DNA of 64,000 bases from JAGQZY01 sp964588335 (GTDB taxonomy: Bacteria; Bdellovibrionota; Bdellovibrionia; Bdellovibrionales; JAGQZY01): assembly GCA_964588335.1 (NCBI GenBank), contig CAZPOV010000010.1, positions 60,572-124,571 of the forward strand, given 5' to 3'. Below, piece by piece: positions 18,455-27,435 of this stretch. The notes under the pieces are model-generated. The model saw nothing but the letters and a program-made list of their open reading frames with translations. It was not told the origin of the DNA and made no database searches. Within the stretch, counting starts at the first letter, position 1, and each line of letters opens with the position of its first letter. The position numbers were made by a program, and so were the translations under genes.

Positions 18455-19189
18455 ATGACGACGGCCCGCCAACAATCCCCATCGAATTATTCGTATCGGC
18501 TGTCGATTCTGATCCCAATGCTCAACGAAATGTCTTCAATCCTGTTTATCCTTAATAAAGTCAAAAAGGCTTTGGTTGATGAAAATTACCAAATCATCGT
18601 CGTCGATGATGGTTCAACCGACCAGTCGGCCGAAGAGGTTGAAAAATTCATCGCTCTCAATCCAAAACTTGCCATTCAATTGGTGCGTCAGGAAAACCAA
18701 GGTAAAGGGGGCGCCATTCGAACCGCCATTGCTCAGGCATCAGGAGAGATACTGGTGGTGCAAGATGCAGATCTTGAATATGATCCGAATGATATTCTAA
18801 GTCTCCTCCCGCCGTTTTCGGAGAACAAGAAAGTGGTCTATGGGTCACGCAATTTGAATAAAAAAGAACGGGAGCATTCCACTTTGTTATTCTATTGGGG
18901 TGGACTGGTGGTCACCTACTTCACCAATTTTTTATTCGGCTCGAAATTGACCGACGAGGCGACCGGCTACAAGTTATTTCATGCTTCGATTTTCCAAGAC
19001 CTCAGTTTCACTCATAATGATTTTGCGTGGGAGCCCGAAATCACCGCCAAAATCTTAAAAAGAAAAATAGAAATCGTTGAAAAACCCATCACTTACAAAC
19101 CCCGCTCGGTGACCGAGGGTAAGAAAATCTCTTGGCGCGATGGAGTCAAAGCTCTTTGGGTGTTATTGTCTGAACGCTTTAAAAGATGA
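18455..19189 (+). CDS. GT2 glycosyltransferase, polyprenyl/dolichyl-phosphate sugar synthase type
   Basis: Transfers a sugar from a nucleotide donor, most likely to polyprenyl phosphate on the cytoplasmic face. The 244-residue protein has the GT-A fold motifs IIVVDDGSTDQSAEEV and VVQDADLEYDPNDI (the DxD-type metal site), YGSRNL, and the DPM1/GtrB-type block LTDEATGYKLF. No C-terminal membrane anchor is obvious beyond one hydrophobic stretch (YWGGLVVTYFTNFLFG). Its stop overlaps the start of the next gene by four bases (ATGA), linking it to a membrane glycosyltransferase that could use its product. Confidence 0.88.
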   Translation: MTTARQQSPSNYSYRLSILIPMLNEMSSILFILNKVKKALVDENYQIIVVDDGSTDQSAEEVEKFIALNPKLAIQLVRQENQGKGGAIRTAIAQASGEILVVQDADLEYDPNDILSLLPPFSENKKVVYGSRNLNKKEREHSTLLFYWGGLVVTYFTNFLFGSKLTDEATGYKLFHASIFQDLSFTHNDFAWEPEITAKILKRKIEIVEKPITYKPRSVTEGKKISWRDGVKALWVLLSERFKR

Positions 19190-20694
19190 GACTTAAAAAA
19201 CTTCTACCCCTTATCTCAATCGCTCTGGCTGTTTTTGTCGCCTATCTGAATTGTCTTAACAACGACTTCGTTTGGGATGATGAGTTTCTTATTGAAAAGA
19301 ACTCTTTCCTTAGAAGCTTCGAGCATCTCCCTAAAATGCTGGTCTCCAATTCGACAGCCGGCTTCGGTGGTGTCGATAATTTTTATCGCCCCACCCAGAA
19401 CATCTATTACCTTTTTATTTTTCAAGCTTTTGGCTACAGCAAAGTCGCCTTCCACCTGGGCAATATCATTTTACACCTTGTTAACAGCCTTTTGCTGTAC
19501 ATGGTTTTAATGCGACTTTTTGGATCGCGATCTTGGGCCTGGGCCAGCAGTCTGCTTTGGGCTCTGCATCCAACTCACGTCGAAGCCATTGCTTACATCA
19601 GCGGTACCGCCGATCCCATGGGCTTGATATTCTTTCTTCTGGCCCTTTGGGTGATGCCGTTTGCGAATTTTAAAAAGCATTGGAAGGCTCTTGTTGCGGC
19701 TTGGATCTTGTTTGTTCTTTCTCTGGTTTCAAAAGAGGCCATGATCGTGGTTCCACCTTTGATTATGCTCGTGTTGGCCTTGAAAGCACCTCGGTCCCAA
19801 CGTTGGCATTGGAGAACCCACTGGGTGAGCCTTCCCTTCTGGCTGACGGCTGGTGCTTATATGGTGTTGCGAAAAACCGTACTTAATTTTAATGAAACCT
19901 ACGACTTCTATAAGACAACCAATGTCTACACCGAAAACATCATTTACCGAATTTACACCTATCTCGCGACGTTGCCTGAATACTTAAAAATTCTTTTTTA
20001 TCCCATTCACTTGCACATGGAGCGCAACTTCCCTGTTTTTACAGAGGCCACCAGCCTCCCTGTAATTTTGGGTGCGATTATTGCGTTCACCACTCTTGCC
20101 ATGGCACTAGGGTGCTATATTAAAAAACAGCAAGACTGGCCCCTGTTTTCGTGGCTGTGGTTTTTTATCGCTTTTGTACCGATGATGGGTATTTTGGTGC
20201 CAGTGAATTCTTTTATTTTAGAGCACTGGCTGTACCTTCCGTCAATCGGTGTGTTTATTGTCGTGGGCAAGGGTTTGGCAAAACTGATGAACTCGCAAAA
20301 CCAACGGGTTCAAGGAGTGGGGCTGGTCCTGCTCATGGTGAGCAGTCTGTCGCTTGCAAGCCTGACCCACTTCAGAAATAAAGATTGGGCCACACCCATT
20401 GTTTTTTATGAAAATATTCTAGAATACAGTGAGGGAACCGCCCGTGTTCACAACAACCTGGCGATGGCCTATAGCACCCAAAAGCAATTTGACAGGGCGA
20501 TTTCACATTATAAAAAGGCCATTGCGATTTCCGATATCTATGCGCAAACCCACTACAACTTGGCACGGGCTTATATTCAGAAACAAAACTACGAGAAGGC
20601 TTTGATTCATTTACAACGAAGTTTAGAAATCAACCCAGACTTTCATTACGCGCAGTCGCTTCTCAAGCAACTGCGGACGTTTATTCAGAAATAA
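19186..20694 (+). CDS. TMTC/PMT-like membrane glycosyltransferase with C-terminal TPRs
   Basis: Polytopic inner-membrane protein of 502 residues. After a first helix comes NDFVWDDEFLIEKNSF, with acidic residues in the first outer loop as in GT-C enzymes. About nine further hydrophobic helices follow, and the segment WALHPTHVEAIAYISG is typical of the eukaryotic TMTC and related bacterial proteins. Residues about 415-500 form two to three tetratricopeptide repeats (RVHNNLAMAYSTQKQFDRAI, THYNLARAYIQKQNYEKALI). In eukaryotes TMTC proteins O-mannosylate cadherins from dolichyl-phosphate mannose. A similar role with the upstream GT2 product is an inference. Confidence 0.8.
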   Translation: MRLKKLLPLISIALAVFVAYLNCLNNDFVWDDEFLIEKNSFLRSFEHLPKMLVSNSTAGFGGVDNFYRPTQNIYYLFIFQAFGYSKVAFHLGNIILHLVNSLLLYMVLMRLFGSRSWAWASSLLWALHPTHVEAIAYISGTADPMGLIFFLLALWVMPFANFKKHWKALVAAWILFVLSLVSKEAMIVVPPLIMLVLALKAPRSQRWHWRTHWVSLPFWLTAGAYMVLRKTVLNFNETYDFYKTTNVYTENIIYRIYTYLATLPEYLKILFYPIHLHMERNFPVFTEATSLPVILGAIIAFTTLAMALGCYIKKQQDWPLFSWLWFFIAFVPMMGILVPVNSFILEHWLYLPSIGVFIVVGKGLAKLMNSQNQRVQGVGLVLLMVSSLSLASLTHFRNKDWATPIVFYENILEYSEGTARVHNNLAMAYSTQKQFDRAISHYKKAIAISDIYAQTHYNLARAYIQKQNYEKALIHLQRSLEINPDFHYAQSLLKQLRTFIQK

Positions 20695-20717
20695 AAATTA
20701 AAATAGAAACGCTAACA

Positions 20718-21440
20718 CTAGTGGCTGAAATCTGGTGAGTTCAGAAAGCGATCAAAACTTTTTTCATGGTTGCGATCAATTTGAGTGAACTTAAGACCCA
20801 TGCCTCGGGGGTAGTGACCTCGGGCATCGGCGATTCTTACCACCACAGCCTCGCAGCGTATTTTCTTCATAGAATTCACTTTAAAACTCACTCGAACCGT
20901 GTCGCCAACTTTAGGCACCTCCGTCTGTCCCTCATCGAGGCAAACGAAAGCTCCTGATTGTGATATATCAAAGGTTTGAACATGCAGCATTTCACCGACA
21001 TAGGGGTTGAGGGTCGCCGACACTCGCTTGTTATGCCTTTTTGACCGACGCCACCAACGACGTTTTGGATCTTTCAAGACCACCCGTGAGGAGGGCAAGG
21101 CGAGGGGCGCAAAAACGATACCCACTGCAAAAGTTCCGAGAGTGGTTTGCAATAAAGAGTAATCGCCAGCAAAACTGCCGACCAAATAATTATTGAACGC
21201 CACCAATCCTAAAATAAGGGGCGCCAAATAGATAATATAGCGAGACGCCTGAAAATAGAAATAAGCCCCTAAAGTAAAGCTGCCAATAACCATCCAATTT
21301 AACCAAGTGATTTTAGAAAAAATCGCCTGGGTTTCACTCCAGTGATGTCCGTACAAAATCATCACTTGCATCGGAAACGACAGAGCCAACATCAATAACA
21401 CGACGGAAGCCATATAGAACTGTTTAGGTCTCATTATCAT
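20718..21440 (-). CDS. Membrane protein with C-terminal PilZ domain
   Basis: Likely inner-membrane c-di-GMP receptor of 240 residues. The N-terminal 130 residues contain four hydrophobic helices (YMASVVLLMLALSFPMQVMI, WMVIGSFTLGAYFYF, IIYLAPLILGLVAF, TLGTFAVGIVFAPLAL). The C-terminal part has the PilZ switch RHNKR and DISQSGAFV, the full (D/N)-x-S-x-x-G motif, so ligand binding is expected. Its start lies inside the end of the transglycosylase gene (17-base overlap), suggesting co-expression with a wall-cutting enzyme. Confidence 0.85.
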   Translation of the reverse strand: MIMRPKQFYMASVVLLMLALSFPMQVMILYGHHWSETQAIFSKITWLNWMVIGSFTLGAYFYFQASRYIIYLAPLILGLVAFNNYLVGSFAGDYSLLQTTLGTFAVGIVFAPLALPSSRVVLKDPKRRWWRRSKRHNKRVSATLNPYVGEMLHVQTFDISQSGAFVCLDEGQTEVPKVGDTVRVSFKVNSMKKIRCEAVVVRIADARGHYPRGMGLKFTQIDRNHEKSFDRFLNSPDFSH

Positions 21441-22542
21441 CTTGCACCTCTTTTTTAGTGTAGTGATAACAATAACTGCTCACCTTTTTCAGGTAACGAA
21501 CGGCCTCTTTCAGATTCTCATGCTGCTTCCATTTATGTTGCTTATCTATAACTGCCTTTTTGACTCGGGCGGCTCCAGAATTGTAACTGGCAAGGATCAA
21601 CTCGGTCAGAACTTTATCGCGGTCTCCTCCGAGACTGTCGACAAGCTCCTTGTTGCCTGCCAATTCCCAATACTTTCGCAGGTATTGAAAATAGGTTAAG
21701 CCCCCCATTAATGATTTTTGCGGATTCAATCGCCACTCGGTTTCGCGATCAATCTCTCCCAAAACGATTTTTGATTTCAAAGTAAAATAAGACAAATCAT
21801 TGATTCCTGGATAGCGCGGCCAATGATCAATCGATGCAATCACCTGCTCTTCTGCCAAAGGGGTGATTTGGGTCAGGCCAATGGCTTTCGCCCAGCTGAC
21901 GGCTTTCGGATTGAAACCCGACTCTTGAGCTACCACTCCAGCTAAAAAGGAGGGGTTGGTTTGGGCTTCGTCTGACAGTCTTTCGATCATTCCGATATAA
22001 TTCTCTGGTGCGTGAAACTCTCCCAGGTGAGCCAATTGTGCCGGCTTCTCCATGGAGCATTCAGGTTCACGGAAAAACTTTGTCACCAGACCCTGCCCCT
22101 TCTTATCAACGATTTGCACCTTAATATGATTCATATCTAGGGTTTTTAACCGCATATCATTAAATACGTAGATCAAGGTTTGCCCGTCGGCACTGCGATG
22201 CAAATGCGAGTGCTTCAAAAAAGTTTTAGTAACATCTATATTATTGTAGGAAATTTTAATGTTGATCTCGTCATCCAATGGGCGACTGCTGTGAATCTCC
22301 ACAGAAAAATCGGTTTTATCGTGTAAAACCTGCCGCTGTGGATGGAATTTGATTTTGTACTGAGAACTTTTTTTCTTGTCTTCTTGTTTTTCGGATTGGG
22401 GTTGGCGCTGTGGATTAATCTCATTAACAGATTCCAAACCTCCAAAGGGCGTGGTCGGCCCAACACAGGCCGTGTTGCCACAGATAATAATGAAATAAAT
22501 CAACCCGACGGGCGTTTGCCAAACCTTCAACGGACCCTCCAT
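21424..22542 (-). CDS. Exported lytic transglycosylase (SLT domain)
   Basis: Cleaves the glycan strands of peptidoglycan with anhydro-muramyl product formation. The 372-residue protein has a hydrophobic N-terminus (GLIYFIIICGNTACVG) that may be a signal or non-standard lipoprotein anchor. A Lys/Gln-rich linker and an Ig-like or unassigned region lead to an SLT domain with catalytic Glu in VVAQESGFNPKAVSW, then AIGLTQITP and ILASYNSGAARV. A long insert (PGINDLSYFTLKSKIVLG) is typical of the gamma/deltaproteobacterial branch. It overlaps the downstream PilZ gene. Confidence 0.88.
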   Translation of the reverse strand: MEGPLKVWQTPVGLIYFIIICGNTACVGPTTPFGGLESVNEINPQRQPQSEKQEDKKKSSQYKIKFHPQRQVLHDKTDFSVEIHSSRPLDDEINIKISYNNIDVTKTFLKHSHLHRSADGQTLIYVFNDMRLKTLDMNHIKVQIVDKKGQGLVTKFFREPECSMEKPAQLAHLGEFHAPENYIGMIERLSDEAQTNPSFLAGVVAQESGFNPKAVSWAKAIGLTQITPLAEEQVIASIDHWPRYPGINDLSYFTLKSKIVLGEIDRETEWRLNPQKSLMGGLTYFQYLRKYWELAGNKELVDSLGGDRDKVLTELILASYNSGAARVKKAVIDKQHKWKQHENLKEAVRYLKKVSSYCYHYTKKEVQDDNET

Positions 22543-22941
22543 CCTACGTCTGTGCTATCGGCCGTTGACACTATTGATCTGAGGTAAAAAGGCAGGCTTT
22601 CTCAAGGTGGAACAAGTTTTCGGATATTTCGCAGAAAAAGTAGGAAATCATCACGAGACGAACACAATTTAGACAAAATCTAAAACATTTCGTTTCATTT
22701 CATAACAGAGTCTTAACAGCGCGCTACAGGAATTCAGTAACTTAGCACCCTTTTCCACACATTATGTATCGTTATTACAGATAGGCGCCCATTAAAAAAC
22801 ATAATGAACAATGCGTTGTTGGTACATTTCACTATTCAAAGTGAGCCGTTCGCGTAACAATTTTTCCTCAGTTGGCATTCGACAAAAGTCGAGTCCAGTT
22901 CGGGGTCAATGAAGAGCCTGAATCACGTGGGGGGAATACAT
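22543..22941. promoter_or_regulatory. 399-base intergenic region with divergent promoters
   Basis: This gap separates the transglycosylase (leftward) from the subtilisin (rightward). It contains ACACAATTTAGACA (22662-22675), repeated exactly at 38862-38875, within an inverted repeat TTTAGA-CAAAA-TCTAAA (22669-22685). No ORF of convincing quality is present. The ribosome site GGGGGGAA precedes the subtilisin ATG at 22942. Confidence 0.4.
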
Positions 22942-24342
22942 ATGAAAGCAATGATTGCCATAATCGCTTTATTACTGTCTAGCCAAGTCATGGCGAGCAG
23001 TTTCGATGACTTCGCAAACACCAATTCTCAATCGGTGGATGCTCAAAACATAATTGTAAAATTTAAAGGAGATGTGAATTTTCGCAGTCTTGGGTTTCAG
23101 CAAGCCGTGATGGCTCAGTCACCCATCATTCCCGATATGAACATTCACCTTCTACAGCCCAATCCTATGATGAACATGTCCAATCTTTTGGCTGAAATTC
23201 GTAACAATCCTTATGTTGAATACGCTCAGGTTGATCACAAAGTGACACAAAGAGAACTTCAAACCGAAGATGTTGAGAATGGCCCCAACGATCCTGACTT
23301 CGGTGGACAATGGTCTATGGGCTTAAGTGAGACCAACTTCGGAATTGATGCCATCAATGCATGGATGACTTACGGTACCGGCGGAAAAGATCTTAATGAT
23401 AATGATATCGTTGTCGCAGTGGTTGATGGAGGCGTAGAAATCACGCACACCGACCTTGTTGATAACATTTGGGTGAACGAGCAAGAAATTGCTGGAAACG
23501 GCATTGATGACGATGGCAATGGATATATTGACGACATCAATGGTTGGAATGGTTACACCAACTCGGGTCAGCAAAAGTCCAGCTCTCACGGTACTCATGT
23601 TGCTGGAATTGTTGGTGCTCGTGGTAACAACCAAAACCAAGTGGCCGGTGTGAACTGGGATGTTAAAATCATGAACGTTCCTGGATCCTCTGGAAACACG
23701 TCGATCGTGTTGAATGCTTACCGCTATATCCTTGAGCAAAAAACGCTTTGGCTGGAAACTGATGGTGCCAAAGGGGCCAACATCGTTTCTACAAACTCAA
23801 GCTTTGGAATCGATTTCGCGGATTGTAACTCTGGTGAGTATCCCGCCTGGAACGACATTTATAATGAAATGGGTAAAGTTGGAATCATTTCCGCTGCTGC
23901 CACGGCCAACAGAAGCGTTAATATTGACCAAGTGGGCGACGTACCTACAGGTTGTGACAGCCCTTACATTATGGCTGTGACCAACAACCAATCCGATGGC
24001 ACACGTGCCAGCGCTGGTTACGGAACCACCGCTATTGACCTTGCTGCTCCAGGTACGCAGATCCTTTCCACTTACTCTGGAAACTCGACTCGTCGCCTAA
24101 CAGGAACTTCAATGGCAACACCCCATGTGGCTGGTGCGGTTGCTTTTTTGAACAGCATCGCTTCCAAGCCCTTGTCTGATCTTTACAAGAACGACCCTGG
24201 AGCTGCTGCTCTTGAGATGAAAAGAATGATCATGGAAACTGTTACTAAAACTCGTCAGTTCGAAAATGAAACTGTTGCCGGTGGAATTCTAAACTTGAAT
24301 GCTGCTGCTGAAGCGGTAACAACCTTTGGAATGGGCAACTAA
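22942..24342 (+). CDS. Secreted subtilisin-family (S8) serine protease
   Basis: Exported endopeptidase of 466 residues. Signal peptide MKAMIAIIALLLSSQVMA, then an I9-type propeptide (about 35-100, ending VEYAQVDHKV), then the catalytic domain with Asp162 (VAVVDGGVEI), His216 (SSHGTHVAGI) and Ser390 (GTSMATPHVAG). The oxyanion Asn is probably Asn323 in ISAAATANRSVN, where the usual AAGN wording is altered. The Asp/Asn/Gly-rich strip at 186-203 (GIDDDGNGYIDD) resembles a calcium loop. I prefer ATG 22942 over 22909 because it has a strong ribosome site and puts the signal peptide first. It ends in a strong terminator. Confidence 0.92.
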   Translation: MKAMIAIIALLLSSQVMASSFDDFANTNSQSVDAQNIIVKFKGDVNFRSLGFQQAVMAQSPIIPDMNIHLLQPNPMMNMSNLLAEIRNNPYVEYAQVDHKVTQRELQTEDVENGPNDPDFGGQWSMGLSETNFGIDAINAWMTYGTGGKDLNDNDIVVAVVDGGVEITHTDLVDNIWVNEQEIAGNGIDDDGNGYIDDINGWNGYTNSGQQKSSSHGTHVAGIVGARGNNQNQVAGVNWDVKIMNVPGSSGNTSIVLNAYRYILEQKTLWLETDGAKGANIVSTNSSFGIDFADCNSGEYPAWNDIYNEMGKVGIISAAATANRSVNIDQVGDVPTGCDSPYIMAVTNNQSDGTRASAGYGTTAIDLAAPGTQILSTYSGNSTRRLTGTSMATPHVAGAVAFLNSIASKPLSDLYKNDPGAAALEMKRMIMETVTKTRQFENETVAGGILNLNAAAEAVTTFGMGN

Positions 24343-24370
24343 ACAGCCTTTCAAATCATTTGAGAATAAA

Positions 24371-24404
24371 AAAACCTCTGGCCTTTGCTAGAGGTTTTTT
24401 TTTG
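24371..24404 (+). terminator. Rho-independent terminator of the subtilisin gene
   Basis: AAAACCTCT ... AGAGGTTTTTTTTT with an interior of ten bases, 29 bases past the stop: a 7-9-bp stem followed by nine T. The A-tract on the left also allows some function in the reverse direction. Confidence 0.92.
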
Positions 24405-24457
24405 CTCTTATTTTTTTCTGGGAATTCCTGTTTTTTTATTTATCATGATCAATAGGA

Positions 24458-25264
24458 ATGAAGAAAAACCAAATTATTGAATCCCTTTCGAAGACCATTT
24501 CCCGCAGTCTCCTGACGCCGCCATTGGCCGTTCAAAGAAAAAACAACCCCCTATTTAAAATCGTCAATGAGTGGCTCCATGATCTCAATCGCCCCGACTA
24601 CTTTGAAAAGTTTCGGCACATCGAAACTTTGAGGAACCGCATCAGTCAACGCGGCTCGACGGAGGTCTTTTCAGATCGTAGTGAATCGGAAATTGACTGG
24701 ATTGTCGAGGCCAACTCTTGGGGCTGCAGCTGGCAGTGGCTGTCTTTATTTCACAATATTATCGAGAAAATGCAGATGCGTAACGGAATTGAGATCGGCA
24801 CCTGTCTTGGATTCTCCTCGGCCTACATGGCCATGGCGTTTCCGAAGAATTCATCAGCCGAACTGCACACCTTTGAAATCAATCCGATTCTTTGCTCCAC
24901 CGCCGATCGCGTTCTAAAACATTTGAACCTTAAGAATGTTCAGGTTCGAAATCAACATCGACTTCACGAAATCAAGAAAACCATTCGATCTTTACAATCT
25001 GTGGATTTTGTTTTTATTGACGGCGATCATGAGAAGCAAGACACCCTATCGCTTTTTCAGTTGATGCTTGAGCATGCCAGCCCGAATGCGATTATTGCCT
25101 TCGATGATATTCGTTGGTCCATGGGAATGCGGGAGGCTTGGCAAGTGGTCCGAAAACACCCCAGAGTTTCGACATCGCTGGACCTCCATCGTCTGGGACT
25201 ATGCCAGCTCAATGGAGCCCAAAAAAGACGTCAGCAAGCCTATTTGCCTTTATTTTTACATTAA
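24458..25264 (+). CDS. SAM-dependent methyltransferase, class I (Methyltransf_24 / O-methyltransferase type)
   Basis: Predicted cytoplasmic methyltransferase of 268 residues; substrate unknown. Motif I is GIEIGTCLGFSSAYMA. The acidic end of strand 2 is HTFEINP. Motif IV is FVFIDGDHEKQDTLS, and the strand NAIIAFDDIRWSMG supplies an FDD-type metal- or substrate-binding site as in catechol-type O-methyltransferases. The N-terminal 100 residues are helical and unassigned. A TAGGA ribosome site lies close to the ATG. It overlaps the convergent lipoprotein gene by four bases. Confidence 0.82.
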   Translation: MKKNQIIESLSKTISRSLLTPPLAVQRKNNPLFKIVNEWLHDLNRPDYFEKFRHIETLRNRISQRGSTEVFSDRSESEIDWIVEANSWGCSWQWLSLFHNIIEKMQMRNGIEIGTCLGFSSAYMAMAFPKNSSAELHTFEINPILCSTADRVLKHLNLKNVQVRNQHRLHEIKKTIRSLQSVDFVFIDGDHEKQDTLSLFQLMLEHASPNAIIAFDDIRWSMGMREAWQVVRKHPRVSTSLDLHRLGLCQLNGAQKRRQQAYLPLFLH

Positions 25265-26259
25265 AATTCGCTGATCGGCTGACCGGTATTTTCCGAGTAG
25301 TAGTTGATCCAATAGCGCATCAATCCCTCTATCAGCTTACGCGCTTTTATAGAATACTCTCCCGCTCCTTTTTTGTTCACAAAAATACTGAAATAGTGCT
25401 TCACAAAGGCCCCATTGCGCTTGGCATAGAAGTAGCCTGATAGATTGGCATTGGGGTTCAGAGTTCCGGTTTTTGCAAAAATGTAACCTTTATGCTCTAA
25501 ATTCTTATTTTTCCAAGTGCCATCGACTCCGTTAATCGACAATAAATCTTCAAAGTCTTTTCCGTCATAGACACGTCCCATTGAATCGGCGAACTGTAAA
25601 ATCTTAGTCACCTGTAAGGGAGTCATAAAGTTGTCGTAGTGGCAGCCGGCGCCATCGTTTAAACTGGCCCCCGTCCAATCGACATTTGGCAACTCCGATT
25701 TCACCCAATCGAAAACCACTTCTGCTGCCAGTTGATCATTTAAAAATTCATCCGGGCAGCTATGGGCCTGCGGGTAATGAGGCGTCGGTATTATTGTGCC
25801 ATTCAGAGCTTTGGCTCCCAGGCGCACATAGCGAGAGGCTTCCCCATTATTACTGATCTTTAACATGCTTTGAACTTTAGGAACCTCGACATTTCTCACA
25901 TTTTCAAGAGCTGTCAGGGCCACAGGAATCTTGGAAACCGAAGCCAGTCTTTGAGGTTGGTCGGCCAAATAACTTTTAATGACCTTACTATTATCAACAT
26001 CAATAACAATAAAACTCAGTTTTTCGGCTTCCCCTTCATGCCACTCGTTGACGAGATCTTCTTCTTCGCTGGTAAGAGTGTCTTTAACACTGTGCCTTTC
26101 CGGAAGTTCAGCGGCCTCATCGTTTTCTGGTATTTCAATGGCCAGGACTCCATCTTCCTCAGGTCCTAGTCCTTGATACAGACTGGGCTCCACTGAACAA
26201 GCGGCGATAAATAATAATAGGAATAGCGAACACAATATTTTTTTGAAAATTTGAGACAT
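25261..26259 (-). CDS. Penicillin-binding lipoprotein, probable D-Ala-D-Ala carboxypeptidase
   Basis: Periplasmic penicilloyl-serine transferase-fold enzyme of 332 residues. The lipoprotein signal is FLLLFIAACSVEP with Cys21. A 60-residue acidic linker precedes the catalytic triad of motifs: S107-V-S-K110, SNN (about 136) and KTG (FAKTGTLNP, about 272). The order and the LASVSK wording fit S13/DacB-like or related low-molecular-mass PBPs. It is shorter than DacB, so the large S13 insert is missing. Probable role: trimming pentapeptides in self wall or, if the host is a predator, prey wall. Confidence 0.8.
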   Translation of the reverse strand: MSQIFKKILCSLFLLLFIAACSVEPSLYQGLGPEEDGVLAIEIPENDEAAELPERHSVKDTLTSEEEDLVNEWHEGEAEKLSFIVIDVDNSKVIKSYLADQPQRLASVSKIPVALTALENVRNVEVPKVQSMLKISNNGEASRYVRLGAKALNGTIIPTPHYPQAHSCPDEFLNDQLAAEVVFDWVKSELPNVDWTGASLNDGAGCHYDNFMTPLQVTKILQFADSMGRVYDGKDFEDLLSINGVDGTWKNKNLEHKGYIFAKTGTLNPNANLSGYFYAKRNGAFVKHYFSIFVNKKGAGEYSIKARKLIEGLMRYWINYYSENTGQPISEF

Positions 26260-26427
26260 GGGTTAAGTATGCCACCATCACAGCACACTGTAGATCGGAC
26301 CCGACCATGTCTCACGTAAAGCCCAGTGATATTCCTAGCCCAAAGACCCTTACTATAAGCTGTCGTTGTGAAACATCAAAATTATTCTATTAGAAACCTC
26401 GACCAGAACACGCAAGGTCTAAGTGAC

Positions 26428-27003
26428 TTATTTTCTTAATTGAAAAATTTGATCTTTTTCCAATTTGCTAAAACAACGGTAAGTGGCCTTCACATCGACC
26501 ATGGCATCGTGGGCATTTTCTAATTTTTCTTGAAAGCAAATCTGATACAGCTCTTCCAGTTTTGGCCATTTAAAACCGTAGGGACCGGGTAGTTTACAAA
26601 AATCCACAGATGACTTCATTGTGCAAAACTGCCCAGTCGAAATCTCATGGTCTTTACCGGCACGCAGAAGCTCAGACTGAAGGATTGCCATATCAAAACT
26701 TAAATTGTGGCAGATGAGAAAATCCACGCGATCAATGTCATTGCGAATTTCGTTTAACACATTATCTAGAGGAATTCCTTTTTCTTGACTGACTTCATTG
26801 GTGATCCCGTGAACACGAGAGCTTTCTTCAGGAATCGGGAAATCGACCTTAATAATGTTGTCGGACTCTTTGATAATCTTCCCATCTTCAGAGATCAACC
26901 AAGACAGCTGCACCACTCGTGGCCAATTGTCTAAATCGGTGTAAGGAGCTCTAAAATTTTTTGGTAGACCCGTCGTTTCCGTATCAAAGAACAAGTATTT
27001 CAT
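26428..27003 (-). CDS. DnaQ-like DEDDh 3'-5' exonuclease
   Basis: Nuclease of 191 residues. Exo I is FDTETTG with Asp7 and Glu9, Exo II is ICHNLSFDMAIL, and Exo III is NAHDAMVDVKAT with the His and Asp of the DEDDh type. It is a free-standing exonuclease without polymerase or helicase domains, similar in size to the epsilon proofreading core, though a role in RNA or DNA trimming is equally possible. It has its own transcript in a loose region, 169 bases from the PBP gene. Confidence 0.88.
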   Translation of the reverse strand: MKYLFFDTETTGLPKNFRAPYTDLDNWPRVVQLSWLISEDGKIIKESDNIIKVDFPIPEESSRVHGITNEVSQEKGIPLDNVLNEIRNDIDRVDFLICHNLSFDMAILQSELLRAGKDHEISTGQFCTMKSSVDFCKLPGPYGFKWPKLEELYQICFQEKLENAHDAMVDVKATYRCFSKLEKDQIFQLRK

Positions 27004-27049
27004 GGAACCCCCGATTTTTTTAAAGTTCTATGCAATCCTCGATTATTTA

Positions 27050-27364
27050 TCAAGCGGCTTTTTGATTTTCTTCCGTCGACTCTTTTGGCGGCAGCTTTAA
27101 GCCACACCTTTGGTTTTTACAGACCGGAATGCCTTGATGCTTAATTCTTTTATCTCGCTCCGTTGGTGCTAGGCAATTGGACACCTTGTCACCTTCACGA
27201 GCCTTGGCTTCGTAGAGCTCTTTATAACGTCGATGGACAGAGTCATACCGACCACATCCTCCGTAAACCTTTGCACAATTTTTAGTGGTATCACAACGGA
27301 AATAATTAATTCCCCAGGCCGGAGTCCCCATCAATAGAATAATTATAAGTAGGATGGATTTCAT
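27050..27364 (-). CDS. Small exported cysteine-rich protein, copy A
   Basis: Unknown function. The 104-residue product has a signal peptide (MKSILLIIILLMGTPAWG). The mature part has the pattern C-x5-C-A-K-V-Y-G-G-C-G-R-Y, then H-R-R-Y, a central Cys in SNCLAPTERD, and C-K-N-Q-R-C-G near the end, giving six cysteines in three likely disulphides. It shares this pattern with the gene just upstream. The ATG at 27364 is chosen because it begins the signal peptide; an upstream start at 27418 would add a non-signal stretch. Confidence 0.75.
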   Translation of the reverse strand: MKSILLIIILLMGTPAWGINYFRCDTTKNCAKVYGGCGRYDSVHRRYKELYEAKAREGDKVSNCLAPTERDKRIKHQGIPVCKNQRCGLKLPPKESTEENQKAA

Positions 27365-27435
27365 TTTGCCATTGTAACAAAGCCTCACCGAGGCTGAAGA
27401 TCTATTTGCAAATAACACCTGGCTTCATTTCGAAA

